From positions 16,328 through 80,327 of the forward strand of contig CH000166.1 in NCBI GenBank assembly GCA_000149265.1: a DNA stretch of 64,000 nucleotides, in the 5' to 3' direction. How positions within the stretch are numbered: the stretch's first letter is position 1; each line of letters opens with the position of its first letter. Below are positions 32,034-44,355 of the stretch, piece by piece. The notes beneath the pieces are model-generated. The model ran no database searches. It was given only the letters and a program-made list of their open reading frames with translations, and was not told the DNA's origin. The stretch is from Ciona savignyi (lineage: Eukaryota > Chordata > Ascidiacea > Phlebobranchia > Cionidae). A program made the position numbers and the translations under genes.

Positions 32034-33125
32034 ATCTGTAGTCAGTAAGTTCACATTGGCGTTCTGTCTTTTTAAGGGTAAAAATTCAATAGGGACCTTT
32101 GGAAGCGACACTGGACATTCAGGCCATTTGCTCTCCACTTGCCATAGAAAGTCGGGTCCATTTAGCCATCGTCCGGATTGTGTCAGTAGTTTAGTGGTAA
32201 GTCCGCGGGTTGCGTCATCGGCGGGATTCAGTTCAGTAGGGACGAATTTCCAACGATTAATATCTGCATAGCGCTCGATTTCGGCGATTCGGTTGGCAAC
32301 AAACGTAGGAAATCGTTTCTTACAATTGTATATTGTCTGTAATACCGCGGTGGAATCTGTCCAAAAGGTTGATTGGCAGCTCGTCAAGTTTAATTCTCTT
32401 CTGGCTAATTGGTCATGGCGGACAGCCAGAACGGCTGCCGTTAATTCAAGTCGTGGAATAGACATAGTGCTCATCGGGGCTACTCTGGCTTTTCCGATGA
32501 GAAACGAGCAATGTATATTTCCTTTAATATCAATAAAACGCAGATAAGACACTGCGCCATAAGCCACGGTAGATGCATCTGCGAAGTGATGAAGTTCAGT
32601 ATGAATAACTTTTCCCAGTGACGGTGGTTTAAAGCAGCGTTGGACTCTAACTTGTTCAAGTCCAGGTAAATCTTCCAGCCAGGTGATCCACTCATTTTCC
32701 TCTTCTTGGGAAACCTTTTCATCCCATTTTAATCCTCGTTTACAGAGTCTCTGCCACAACAGCCTCCCTTTAATCAGGACGGGGGCCGCGAAACCCAGGG
32801 GTCGTATATCGAGCTGTAGGGGGGTCGTATATCGAGGTGTAACGGTAAATGAAAATTCATCCGATTGGACTCTCCATTGCACACCAAGGACGCGCTCGTC
32901 CAAGCAAACATCGATATTAAGAGAAGACGCGTTCTTGGCTCTTTCCTTTTCAGGAATCGTTTTCAGTACTTCCGCATTGTTAGACAACCATTTCGTTAGG
33001 TGGAATCCTGCACGAGCAAGTAGCTCTCGCAGATCAGTTACAAGCTTGGTAGCTTTCTCTATGTTCTCGACAGACACCAAGTAATCGTCGACGTAAAAGT
33101 TATTCTTGACCACATTCGCAGCCAA
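32034..33125 (-). pseudogene. BEL/Pao RT end and RNase H, unit B (longest open copy)
   Basis: An open frame of over 360 residues. It begins at the catalytic FYVDD and continues through RVLGVQW. The RNase H signatures follow: HHFADASTVAYGA, PRLELTAAVLA, FWTDSTAVL and NPADDATRGL. It is the best-preserved RNase H in the window. The frame is cut at about 32031 by insertion of element X, and a short stretch near 32810-32850 differs from the other copies (a repeated GGTCGTATATCGAG). Confidence 0.75.
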
Positions 33126-33141
33126 ATCGTCGTAATCGTCA

Positions 33142-33745
33142 TTACTTTAAACAGAATGCCGCGCAGCTGGGTGACGACGTTGCACCAAACAAATGCACCA
33201 GCATCTGGTACACAGTCGGGTTATCTTGTAAATTGCCACCTTTCCACCAAAGGAAGCTCAACATATCAGTATCCCTTGGATCGACTCTAACTTGGTGGAA
33301 CATTCCTTCCACGTCGGCCACCAGGACGATTTGGTTCTGACGAAAGCGAGTCACAAGGTTTTTTCGGCAGTGGTAATTGGAAATGGCCATTTACCATAGA
33401 AACTGACTTCTTCATTAATTCATGGGCAATACGATCTTCTCTTGACGTCGGCGACGCGAGGACGGCCGTCGAATCGCCAAAGTCAGTGTTCCATAGGCGA
33501 TTAATCTGACGTGATAAAGCGTCAGACGTCGTCGTTAAATTGTTCTGTATAGTGGTCAATAAACACGGCGATAGGGAGGGGCCCATCAAAGACCAACCGA
33601 ACGGCGTGTTCCACGCAACAGGTTCATCTCTTTTTCCTTTGAGGACTTTCTGTACCCACAACGCTTTTGGTACATCTATTCCGATGAGAAGGGTAACGGT
33701 GCCACCATCAACTTGTGGAAATTCTATACCTTTCAGGTGATTCAT
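33142..33745 (-). pseudogene. BEL/Pao protease-RT linker with internal deletion, unit B
   Basis: The frame begins MNHLKGIEFPQVDG and contains the linker LLIGIDVP and TPFGWSLMGP. About 325 bp of reverse transcriptase present in units A and C is missing at about 33353. The deletion endpoints share the short word TCAC(A), which suggests microhomology-mediated loss. Motif A follows in another frame. Confidence 0.7.
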
Positions 33746-33852
33746 TTTATCCGGTTAGGTCAGAAGTGATACCGTTGTACTTCGATTCAGCACAGAGGGT
33801 GGTTAGGGATATCTGTTTGGGAGTTCCTGTAATGCCAAGAGTTAGAGTACTG

Positions 33853-35213
33853 TTACATAACGTGGCCGAAGATCCGGAATCGAGAAGGCGTAAGTCCGAC
33901 CTCGCGGTTCTTGTATCGGACGTTCACTGGTACCACGCACATGTATACGCCCTTCGCTTTGTACTCTTCTGTATGATAAGACTGGGGACTTTCGAAAAGT
34001 ATGGAAGAGCATGACGTCGCTGCTTTCGCTTGATCATCAGTTTTTTTCGGGTTTGGAAACTCTGGTAAATCTGTTGTGCAAAAGCGGGTGGTGATACGTG
34101 CTTTTACATCCCCATAGCATTCTGCTGAAGGACAATCTGCCACACGGTGACCTCTTTGCAGGCACCGAAAGCACAATCCTTTGACAGCAGCCAACTCGCG
34201 TCGTTCCCGTACGTTCCTTTTCTTGAATTTAAACCACTGCGGTAGCGCATGCTTCTTGCCGCATAAATCGCACATACTTGGTAATTGTTCTGTAATCTCG
34301 TGTAGGGTATTGAAGGCGGCCGCTTTCCGGTATCGTCCTGGCTCACGACTGTACAAGCTTTCTCCAGACAGAGAATTATAAATCTTCGATTGTCTTGCGA
34401 CAAACGCAACGAGGTCTAGGAAGCCAGCGTCCCTGCACTTCTCCTCAGCAACGCAGACAGACCACTCGATCCATTTTGTCTGTAGACTATCAGGCAATTT
34501 GTTTATGATCGGTAAAAGGCAGTGCAGAGAGTAAATGCCCGCGTATTTACCGACGTCAGCAAGGGCACTATTACATTTCTGCAGCAATATATCCAGTTTC
34601 AGCGACCGAAGCATCGATTCTATTTATGTGCATCATGTCGTGGCATCGCACCCACCTCTGCAGCAATCGGCATGTGTTTCGTGGTGGGGTTGACGGCAAT
34701 ATTTTCGATGTGTGGAGTTGGGAGCTGCTAATCCCAAGCACGTAATTCAAGCTCGGCCAACTCTGCTTTGCGCTCAGCTTCTCTAGCCTCTAGTTCTGCA
34801 CGCTCACGAGCACTTTCAGCGACCTGCTGTGTTTTAAGACGAGCCTTCTGAGCTTGGACATACGCTTCTCGTCGTTTTGTACTTGACCTGGAACTCCTGG
34901 TCATATTGGACGACGTTGCGATGCTGGGAGCCTTTTCGGCACTTAGAAGCCATTCAGTAGCTCTCCCTTTAAATTCTAGTTGGCTTTGTACCACACATTG
35001 CAGAAGGGGATGGCCTTGGTCGTTTAAATCTTCTTGCGAGTAAGCCTTTGGCGCGAGGATCATCAACTCGGCGTAGAGGCGCTCAATCTCAGTAATCAGC
35101 TCATTCAGTTTTGGACCTATGCTCGAGTCCGTCATCATAACTTCAGCGAGCATATATTTTTGCCACAGGATAATTTCTATCCGGTCAAAGTCCTTTCTTT
35201 CGATAGATTCCAT
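33853..35213 (-). pseudogene. BEL/Pao gag and protease start, unit B
   Basis: The N-terminal gag part lies at 34728-35213 (Met of MESIERKDFD at about 35213) and a long downstream frame at 33853-34614. The downstream frame has the two cysteine motifs (CDLCGKKHALPQW, with the last Cys lost, and CFRCLQRGHRVADC). A frameshift separates the parts near 34615-34727. The remaining protease sequence continues in another frame. Confidence 0.7.
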
Positions 35214-35790
35214 GTCAGCAACAGGAACGATACAACGATAATAAAGGTTACTGTGACGTAACAGACAGTACCAGCAAAGCAAGTACAAATCGGTACAATA
35301 ATAAGTTCGGTAGAAATCAGTAACAGTAAATTCAAAATTCAGTAAGTAACAGTAAATTAATCAGTAAGTCAGTAATCAGTAGGTATAACAATAAATCATT
35401 ATTCAGTAAGAATCAGTAAATTCAATATGGATCAGTTGAAAACTTATGTAAGGCCTCCTTTTAGTGCGACCTACTGTCACCTGAGTCCTTAACATGAGAA
35501 CAGTTTCAACGCGCTGATTTCTGATTTGCTCACTCCAGATATCACTTTGATTGATGGGTGATTGCTTTATTCACTGGATGGGCGTTCAGCGGTTTTCTAT
35601 TACAAGAATTATACATAAATATACACATAACAAATATTAATGAACAATTAGCTCACCAACTGTTTTCCCGTAGGTCTAAATTCAGTAAGCAAATGTGTTG
35701 TCACTACAAGAATGAGTATAAAAAGGAAGAGAACCACGAGGTTGCACGGAATTATAAACTACACTCATTGTGACGATAAAAACCTCACAA

Positions 35791-36171
35791 TAATAAACAT
35801 CGACATTTTAAAAAACATTAATTATAAATCAAATTAGGGTTTACAGATGTTACACTTACGTTATAACTCGTCAACGTTTTCCCAATCACTAAAATCTAAA
35901 TATATATTGATAAATTCCAAGTAAACAAAACGAACACACACTGCGAAAAATGACAGAATTGATCGCGCGTTTGGCTGCAAGGTGACATAATCTAACAGTT
36001 ATTTATGGCTTGGGAAATCTAGGAAAAATCCGGATAAATGCCGTAACTATTAATAACATATAACAGAATCCTGCAAAGGAAATTAGAAGAATTATCGATT
36101 ATCTTGAATAAATTAATGAAAGAAGATTTTTTAAAAATCATTGAGGCCACGTCGTTTTCACATAATAAAAA
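35791..36171. other. Non-coding junction between units B and C
   Basis: Sequence after the BEL/Pao leader, matching 17340-17404 plus 17823-17986 and 19534-19680 of unit A without the LINE. It gives the empty site of the LINE (about 36017-36032). Confidence 0.7.
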
Positions 36172-36985
36172 AACAGAGCGACGAAATAAACAAAACCATG
36201 ATTTTTTTACGAAAAGGTAGAAATGTATACTATTCCTTGAAACCCTCCTTTAGTTTTTCATAGTTTGTTAGAGCTTCAGTATTTTACTCGAAATGTTGTA
36301 AGATCAAAACTAGCGCTTGGGTTCTTTGGTTGTTTCATTAAAACCGGTGACGAACTTAATATCAGTCTAATGTGGCCACTCGACTCCCAAAAGTGATAAT
36401 GTTTCATCCTCCCCCACCCCCCCCCCCCCTAAGTGTGTACGGTCGTGTGGCCGAATGGTTAACGCGACCGATTTATTTATCAATTTTCTATCATAAACGG
36501 TCTTGGCGACAAAGCCATCATGAATTTAAAACTTATCCCGGTATTATAAACTTTAAAAAGTTTGAAAAAAACATGAAAAAGTTGCTTGAAAAAATCTGGT
36601 TCTTCTTTTATTCACTATGCCAAGTCGGGGAACAATCACTTAACAGTTGCCCAGTCAGAGAGAATTGATTCCATGATTAAAGAGAACTTGGTAGGAACGA
36701 ACATTAAGTTTAGTCAAGGTGCGTCGCCTTTCAATCGAAAGGTTGCAGGTGCGAAACTCGTCGCTAACTAGTTGTGTTCTTGGGCATGGCACTTTACGGA
36801 CATTGCATGAACCCAGTGGATTAATGGGTTCTACCAAATTGAAGGAACGTGTCTATCCTATACAACACACTGCAATAGCTCCGATAACCCGACGATGGGC
36901 GCGAGGTGATCTGACGATTGCCCGTGGGTTAACCCCCTTGGTTTTCCCATTCACGGGGATAAAGATGAATATCCTATCCTATCCT
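36172..36985 (+). repeat. Start block and SINE, unit C
   Basis: Unit start block 36172-36430, SINE head at about 36438-36475, then the second tRNA-like module (CGCCTTTCAATCGAAAGGTT) at about 36725-36750, the GTGTTCTTGGGCATGGCACT core at about 36773, and the body, ending in a short (ATCCT)n tail at about 36970-36988. It is the most complete SINE tail in the window. Confidence 0.75.
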
Positions 36986-36989
36986 ATCC

Positions 36990-38300
36990 ATATGAGTGAT
37001 TTGAACATTTGACTTATACTGTTCAGCACACTTTTCTACATTCAAAGATGCACTGTATTGTGGTTAGAAAGTTAATCTACTTATGTTTACTTATCATATT
37101 TATAAATTACAATCTTGCTTAAATGCACGACTCGAATGTAAGACAAAAAATAACGCTTATGCAATCACAAACATATTGTTATGTTGAACACAAATTTTCA
37201 CACTTGTTATTCTTATGTAATAATCGCAATAAACCATAGCTCTACGCCTATTATTATGTATTATTGGGGCTAATATGTTATAATGATACTGTTTATTTAT
37301 ATACACACATTCTTTATACGATCATAGTGTAATACATTTGGATTTGTACAAGTTAACTGTCCTTACTTATAAACTTAGCATAACCTGTCTTGTATTACGT
37401 AATATAAAGTTCAAAAATTAACGAGGTAATGATGTTTTGTGGAATTAAAGTTTACAAGAAAACTCTGCTAACACGCAATATTTACAAAGACATGGCAATT
37501 CCTTTAGTAGGTATGTTTAACACGTGGTTTAGTTTTACATCTCAGTAAGTATATTGCAATATTTTTAAATAAGGCTGTTTTTACTTGCAAGCTTTATTTA
37601 CAGACAAACTGTAGTTTTATTGTCATCATAGAAACGCACTTTAATTAGCTAAAAACGTTTGGCGTAGATTTTGGGAATACCCTTTGTTTACTAACGAGAA
37701 GTGTCCCGCGATTTTCGTATCTGTTTTTACAAGTATCGTTAGTCCCCATAATATAATCAATAAAGGCAGGCGTACAGATATGGGTTTTAGTTATATCATT
37801 ATATGACAATAACAAATGTTAGCTATGCATGTTTGGCATAACTATATACGTGTGTGATTGTCTAAACCAAGCATGGGCAACATACGGCCAGTGAAGGGAT
37901 TATGACCGACCCGCAGACTGTATCTAAGCATACCCTGTAATTAAAATATTGAATACTATTCATGTAATAATCCGTCCCACCAAGACTTTTATTTTCCCAC
38001 ATTCGACCCACTGAGTAGAGAAGTTGCCCACTCCTGGTATTTAATCGATATTTTTACAATCAACCAAAACTCATTTTAGGCAAGTGCGACTAAGTTTCCC
38101 TGATAAAATAATGCGTAAATGGTAAGATAATCGCGATAGGCATTATATATATCGGTATATTGTTGCAGCTCCTATATATGACTGGTACGTTCTTTTAGTT
38201 TTATAAAAATCCAACAGTTCACTAGTTTTAGACGATGTCCGCCAAGTTCCTTACACACCAGCAGCTTGTGACCACTTTATGTTTACTTTGTGCAAACACG
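36990..38300. other. Non-coding spacer, unit C
   Basis: Counterpart of 1301-2467, with the hAT-like MITE relic at 37868-38036. No gene is seen. Confidence 0.65.
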
Positions 38301-38578
38301 CATTTCTCTTTCTTTATTCTAACTTTACCTTGTGCAAACACTTGTTTTCAATGGTCACAAATTGTCTCTGTAAATTACGTAGAGGTTCCTTATTTTTTCA
38401 GAACGATTTAGAAACAGAGTTAGAATAAAGAAAGAGAAATGATGTTTTGCGTAAACTTACGTTTTTGCCAACTATTGAAACTTAAGTTTTTGCCAACTTT
38501 TGAAACTTAAGTTTTTGCTAACTATTGAAACGTAAGTTTTTGCCAACTATTGAAACTTAAGTTTTTTGCTAACTATAG
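38301..38578. repeat. 24-bp inverted repeat and 25-bp tandem repeats, unit C
   Basis: Inverted arms at 38301-38324 and 38418-38441, then five 25-bp repeats at 38453-38578. Several substitutions relative to A and B show that this copy did not share in the recent homogenisation. Confidence 0.85.
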
Positions 38579-39009
38579 AAAACTTTACTAAAACAATGTG
38601 AAATAACGATGTTATAAAGTACTAAAACATACCATTCGAGATTTATTTGTGCAACGATAAAAAGTTTTTAACTGCAAAACGTAAATCTGCGTCACGTTAT
38701 TACATTATGTCAGCGAATCGTGGAATAACGTTATATTAATTTTTTATTCATCTTTAGCACAATTAAAAAAAGTGATTTATGGAATGGTCGTATTTACAAT
38801 CACACAGTACAGTAGTGTGGCCGAATAGTTAAAGCGACTGATACAAATCCCAAATTAAATACAAACATCGGCGGCAACATAATGGGTTCGAAACTGAGCT
38901 CGATAACAAAAATCTGTCTCACAGCCGTTCAAGCTTACAATGGCATTGCGCACAAGTGGTGATGGGTGTATAGTGATAAGTCGGGTGGGTGATTCCTAAT
39001 CGATCCGCC

Positions 39010-39902
39010 GCTTCCATCTGGATAAACCACGATGAATATCGCAGTGTAGGTTGGGTTAGATTTCGGATAACCGAGATTGCCAATACCCATTGAAATTGAA
39101 GGATGCTTCACCGTTGCTGGTAGACATTACTTTATTCTAAAAAATAAAGTTACCTTAATGACGTCATCAGACCACTCAGAGTTTTGACTACGGATATGAC
39201 GTCATAAAAACCACACCACGTCATCGATAAAAAATATGAAAGGCATATTGCAAAGCATGATCATGTATTTTAGGTCCGATATAAAATCCACTGTTCTTTG
39301 GAATGGTGGGGGCAACACTAAAAAGTGAGAAAGAGGGAAACTGCTCGCTTAATCTATGAAAACTAATTTTAACTCTGCCCTAGACACGGCATTAATTAAT
39401 TTATGTTTAAATAGAAATATTCGTGTTTTAAAACCAAATATAAATACTCAATGGTGAATCTTTCATGCGTAATAAAAGATAAAACGTATAATATATGAAG
39501 AGCTTCTACGAACCGTGGGATCGTAGTTCATTGCGAGCCAGAAGTATGCCCATCTTCCACCGTTCCATTTGGACTTGACGTATTTCACGACTGCGTCATA
39601 CATGCTTCTTGTCAACAATATCAACCAGAGTGGCGCCAGAGCGTTTGCAGAAGTTTTTAGCTTCAGTTCTAGTGCTCCTTCCGCCTAACTCAGCCATCCA
39701 TATGTATTTCTTATTCACAACGATGCCATCACCACCTGCCAAGATGCGAGATGCCGAGTAAAATATTTGGTGTGGAAAATTCAAAGTTAAAAAGGCAAAA
39801 CATAAAATACACGAAAAAGGTATAATACACAAAATAGAGGAAAATAGTCTCCATATACTTTTTTTCCTTTTTTTCTTGCTAAGATTCGACCCATGATAGG
39901 CG
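39010..39902 (-). pseudogene. C-type-lectin-like gene, unit C, broken
   Basis: Remnants of both exons. Exon 1 keeps the hydrophobic segment and lectin start (YIWMAELGG, AKNFCKRSG, LVDIVDK), but one extra base at about 39604 shifts the frame before the FWLAMNYD motif. The SINE-like start region also has an expansion (CTTTTTTTCC) that moves the Met out of frame. Exon 2 (start 39136) lost bases after GYW and meets a stop. It is a pseudogene by three independent lesions. Confidence 0.75.
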
Positions 39903-39974
39903 CATCTCCAAGTTACAATTTAGGGTAACGATAATCTGACCTTCCCACATTTTTTTGTGTTTTAATTTTGTTTT

Positions 39975-40400
39975 ACCGAGCTAAGTTTCGAACCCATGAT
40001 GGGCTCTTTACTTAGACCGTTTTTGTATAAGATTCGGTATATGTATCGGTCGCGATAACCATTTGGCCACACGACCGTACGCACTTCCCACATTGGCATC
40101 CAGCCGATTAGGATGGGATATTCGTGTATATCCCCGTGAATGGGAAAACCAAGGAGTTAACACACGGGCAATCGTCAGATCACCCCGCGTCCACCGTCGG
40201 GTTACCGGCGCTATTGCAGTGTGTTGTATATGATAAACATGTTCCTTCAATTTGGTAGAACCTATTAATCCGCTGGGTTCAGGCAATGTCCGTAATATGA
40301 CTTGCCCAAAAACATAACCGATTAGCTAGCGACCAGTTTCGCACCTGCAACCTTTCGATTGAAATGCGACGCACTTAACCAACCGGTCGGACTTAGCTTA
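39975..40400 (-). mobile_element. SINE, minus orientation, unit C
   Basis: B-box-like GTTTCGAACCCATGATGGGC at about 39986, A-box-like head at about 40060, common body about 40110-40330, and second tRNA-like module, truncated, at about 40365-40398. Confidence 0.72.
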
Positions 40401-40462
40401 TCCGATTTGTATTAAACACACAGTGCTATATATTAATTCTGATATTACTTAATCGTATTCGT

Positions 40463-40878
40463 TCACAACAAACTCTGCCAACCTGAGTAAAAGATCCAGT
40501 CCACAACGAGTTTCGCTTCCCAACCTGCCGACTGATCAGTTCGCTCCAGCTCAACCGAAAAGCCATGAATGTCGATTTCAATTACTGTCGCTTTTAATCG
40601 CTGTGACACCGATGGGTCTTGGAGTCGGACTGTTGCGTTGACGAAAAAGGGTGCAGAATTCAAGCACATTTTGTAAGGAATAAATGCCGTTTTGCGCGCA
40701 TTATTTGATCCAGTATGGAGATCGTAGCTCCCTTTTGATGAAGTTAGCGGCTCTGGAAACTTCCAGGTTAAAAATCACAAAATATGTTTTTATCAAAGAT
40801 CTCACCTGATTTAGAAATGTGTAAACCCAGAAGGCCGACCAACAGAACGAAGAAGAACATGATTATTTGATGAAACAT
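40463..40878 (-). CDS. Secreted H-type lectin, unit C (intact)
   Basis: Exons 40806-40878 and 40463-40752 with the same GT-AG junction as unit B, 120 residues. Signal peptide MFHQIIMFFFVLLVGLLG, then a linker, then the H-type lectin domain (FFVNATVRLQDPSVSQRLK, IDIHGFSVELERTD, KLVVDWIFYSGW). The exon-2 Met is Thr here, so translation must start in exon 1. Differences from unit B are few (for example Leu for Phe in the domain and at the C terminus), consistent with a recent duplicate under constraint. Predicted to be secreted and to bind sugar through a small beta-sandwich; ligand unknown. Sequence immediately upstream (about 40918) is joined to a distal part of the unit by a deletion, so its promoter may differ from B. 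Confidence 0.8.
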
Positions 40879-40918
40879 GTTTGATTTGGTTTTCCGCTGA
40901 ATGCAGAAACGAAAAATA

Positions 40919-41700
40919 TCAGCTGTATCGAGTTTTAGTGACGGAAAACTAAACGCGTCCGAAATAAGGTCCAAGTCATAACGCACTTTCCTTTAATAGC
41001 AAAACTCCACGATATGATCATAAACCGCTCAATTCAGTGAGCACTAACTCAGGAAAACAGGAAACTGGAACAATCAGTTTCATGGCGTAATCGACGACAA
41101 AAAGCACGATGCTTGCTGGGGACTTTACAGCTTTTCAGGAACATTATTGTTCCAACGAGTATTTAAAGATTGATTGACAACTGACGCACACCCGGTGATT
41201 GAAAGCACTGGAAATTACGTTCAATTTATAAATAGCAACGGTGTCTATATTAATGCGTTTTAATATTAATTGTGCGACCTATTAGCTTGGGGGGTTAGTG
41301 TGTAACCTTTCACCCGGAGAGCGTGAAAATGACAGTGGTGTCTTCAAACACCCCGTTTTACTCACATAATGAACAAGTTAATTGTTTGGTTAAGATTTTT
41401 CAACTAGATCACAAAACAGCTTGTATTTGTTATTCCGTGAATGGTGGTTGCTTTTTACACTGGGGAAGTTAAAACGTCACTGTCATGCTTCGATTGCTTT
41501 TGCATAACGACCCTGCAGAGAATTGAATATTTTTTAACTGAATGATTAATGACAGTAAGTATGTATGACGTGGAGGCAATAGAACGTTGTATGTTGGATA
41601 ATACCATGACTAATTGTAAGATAATAAAGAATATTAGATTTATAGCATACCAACGCCACTAAGGAAGATAAGATGACATTAAAAATAACCGCATAACATT
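40919..41700. other. Non-coding upstream region, unit C, with deletion
   Basis: Aligns to about 27312-28095 of unit B. Roughly 400 bp that lies next to the lectin in B (about 26885-27310) is missing. No gene is seen. Confidence 0.55.
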
Positions 41701-41704
41701 AAAT

Positions 41705-41812
41705 AAATTGACCTCACAAAAAGGGCTGTCACTCAAAATCTTGCCAACCAAACAAACATTGTGAAAACACCACTATTGTTACTCGGCAAAACACTCATAA
41801 AAACTAGAGTGC
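41705..41812 (-). mobile_element. Relic of element X, unit C
   Basis: Same remnant as in units A and B. The adjacent uninterrupted word at about 41841-41850 is the second empty site for the Harbinger insertion. Confidence 0.68.
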
Positions 41813-42067
41813 CAACCACGTGTGAACGACCACTACTAAACTTTTTAAAGCACTGTGTCCGTTATATTTCTTTGTATGCAGAAGGTTCCCTGGCTACCTT
41901 ATCAACCTTGGTATATCTTACACAAAGTCTATAACGTATGTTTCTGCAAGCAAGCACTTATACGTTACGAATCCAAACTTGATATTTAAATATTTTCTAA
42001 ATAAATCCAACGGGTGGCATGCTTTTCCAACCCCCATGGCATATTTTATAAAAAAAGAGTATAGTAT

Positions 42068-42175
42068 ATGGTCGTGTGGTCGAATGGTTTTAAAACGACC
42101 AATACATATACCGTCTCTTATACAAAAAAACGGCCCTGGTGACGAGTCCATTATGGGTTCGAAACTTAGCTCGGT
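42068..42175 (+). mobile_element. SINE head adjoining the minisatellite, unit C
   Basis: A-box-like GTGTGGTCGAATGGTTTTAA and B-box-like ATGGGTTCGAAACTTAGCTC, as in units A and B. Confidence 0.75.
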
Positions 42176-42225
42176 AAAAAAACGGCAGTCGTGCTTATTT
42201 TTGGGTCTAACCCTTGGAGGTGACC

Positions 42226-42720
42226 CACGGTTACGAATCCAGGCCAGGGTTGGAGAACCAGGGATCCTGGGTTCGAATTCAGGCCACGGTTGGAGAACCA
42301 GGGACCCTGGGTTCGAATCCATGTCAGGGTTGGAGAACCAGGGATCATGGGTTCGAATCCAGGCCAGGGTTGAAAAACCAGGGATCCTGGGTTCGAATCC
42401 AGGCCAGGGTTGGAGAACCAAGGATCCTGGGTTTGAATTCAGGCCAGGGTTGAAAAACCAGGGATCCTGGGTTCGAATCCAGGCCAGAGTTGGAGAACCA
42501 GGGGTCCTTGGTTCGAATCCAGGCCATAGTTGGAGAACCAGGGATTCTGGGTTCGAATCCAGACCAGGGTTGGAGAACCAGGAATCCTGGGTTCGAATCC
42601 AGGCCAGGGTTGGAGAACCAGAGATCCTGGGTTCGAATCCAGGCCAGAAATGGAAAACCAAGGATGCTGGGTTCGAATCCAGGCCAGGGTTGGAAAATCA
42701 ATAATCCTGGGCTTGAATCC
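42226..42720 (+). repeat. 40-bp minisatellite with B-box motif, about 13 copies
   Basis: B-box words recur every 40 bp from about 42229 to about 42709. The mixture of variant units differs from A and B (for example GGGGTCCTTGG and GGACCCTGG units), showing independent turnover. Confidence 0.95.
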
Positions 42721-42879
42721 ATGCTTAGGGAAAACGGTTTGATTATTTCCTGCCGCAACCTCAAAACCCGCGACGCTTTCCGTTCAAGCGCATTGATGAA
42801 ATTTGCGCAGGAGGTATCTTGTGGTACAGTAGTCTTAAATATGTGATATATAAACTATAACAAATCGGCGTAGGGCATT

Positions 42880-43501
42880 TAAAAATTAGCAGAAAATCAT
42901 TGGCCATTTCAATATGTATGGCTCGGATGGTGAGGCAAGTGATGTATCTTTTAATTTCACTCCGGTTTTGTTTCACAGTGAACGGACCGAAGTAGTCAAC
43001 TCCGACATGGCTAAAGGCAGGTTCGCCAGCCTGTAGGCGCCCAGAAGGCAGTTCTGCCATAATCTGACATCCAGGAACGGCGCTTCTTCTTTTGCACGGC
43101 AGACATTTCGTCAAGACTCGGCGAACGGCAGCTCCAATGTGTCCGTAACCAGAATGCCCCACACTCTGGTGGTATTCGTCGATGATCAAGTTCGTTACGT
43201 TAGAATAACATGGTAGAACAATCGGGTGTTTTGCGTACTCGACCGGTGCTTTATCAATACCACCGCCGACGCGCAGGACTCCATTTCTCAGTAAGGGGTT
43301 TAGTTTAGAAAGAGCAAGAATACAGTCCCCTTTCTTTATTTGCTTTTTGGATTTCAAAATCGAGATCGTTGATCCGAAATGTTTACGCTGTTCATACTTT
43401 ATTAGTTCAATTTCTGCACTTTCAAGCTCTTTCACGCTGAGCGAAGCCGTTAAATGGCCTGACGGTGGGCAGACATTGCGAATCTTTTGGAGCAGGAACA
43501 T
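42880..43501 (-). pseudogene. BEL/Pao integrase fragment, unit C
   Basis: An open frame with YHQSVGHSGYGH and KCLPCKRR of the zinc domain (a 15-residue stretch between them is deleted relative to stub D). The start of the catalytic core follows: [16 protein letters not shown] with the first catalytic Asp, then [12 protein letters not shown]. The remaining catalytic Asp and Glu are absent because the element is truncated; the tail of the frame is unrelated sequence. Confidence 0.75.
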
Positions 43502-43950
43502 CTTGTATCTAGACAGTCAAGCCGCTGCCTTTTTTAATCGAAACCACGACGAAAAGTGGTTAATCAAGCGATCAGTACTAAATTCAGTAACCATTTCATC
43601 AGTAGTAGTAAGTTTACATTGGCGTTCTGTCATTTTAGGGTAAAAATTCATCTGGGAACTTTGGAAGCGAGACTGGGCATTCAGGCCATTTGCTCTCCAC
43701 TTGCCATAGAAAGTCGGGTCCATTTAGCCATCGTCCGGATTGTGTCAGTAGTTTAGTGGTAAGTCCGCGAGTTGCGTCATCGGCGGAATTCAGTTCAGTA
43801 GGGACGAATTTCCACCGATTAATATCTGCATGGCGCTCGATTTCGGCGATTCGGTTGGCAACAAACGTAGAAAACCGTTTCTTACAAATGTATATTGTCT
43901 GTAATACCGCGGAGGAATTTGTCCAAAGGGTTGATTGCCAGCTTGTTACC

Positions 43951-44355
43951 TGTTACATTGAAATCACTCCATCATACGTATACACTGGGGAGTAATATTA
44001 TAAATGAGGTAATTAGACGTAACAATGCCTATTTTTGTCGTTGTGCGCAATATTTATACCTCTTGTATGATTTGGGAGTTTTTGAAGTGACTGGTTGCAG
44101 TATTTTCCATAGTTAAATTGATTTGGGTCATGTGTTTTAATATTAATTTGTCATGTGTATAGAAGTGAAGTTCATAAATAAGCCTACTGTGTAAAATATT
44201 TAAAAATCGCAAATTGTAGTAATATCCTAACGTAAAAGTGGAATACAAGTTTTGAAGTTGGAATAACGTCTTGATATTGCTGGAGTTGCACGATTTGTGA
44301 CGAGTCCTGTATTGTGCTACGTCTGGTTAAGTAGGCACCGCCAGAAAACGTAACA
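43951..44355. mobile_element. Solo LTR in the BEL/Pao copy of unit C
   Basis: A 405-bp insertion with ends TGTTAC...GTAACA (TG...CA) and a 5-bp target duplication TTACC (43946-43950 and 44356-44360). It is absent from units A and B. It has no coding capacity. It matches a solo LTR left by recombination; the parent family is unknown. Confidence 0.75.

Larger units (their letters stand above)
29440..35790 (-). mobile_element. BEL/Pao retrotransposon, unit B, interrupted by element X
   Basis: Same 3'-truncated element as in unit A, on the minus strand: gag at about 33960-35213, protease/linker about 33440-33960, reverse transcriptase about 32740-33440 with an internal deletion, RNase H 32040-32740, integrase remnant 29640-30290. 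Element X splits it at 30297-32030. Multiple frameshifts are present. A leader/LTR region lies at about 35500-35790. Confidence 0.87.
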
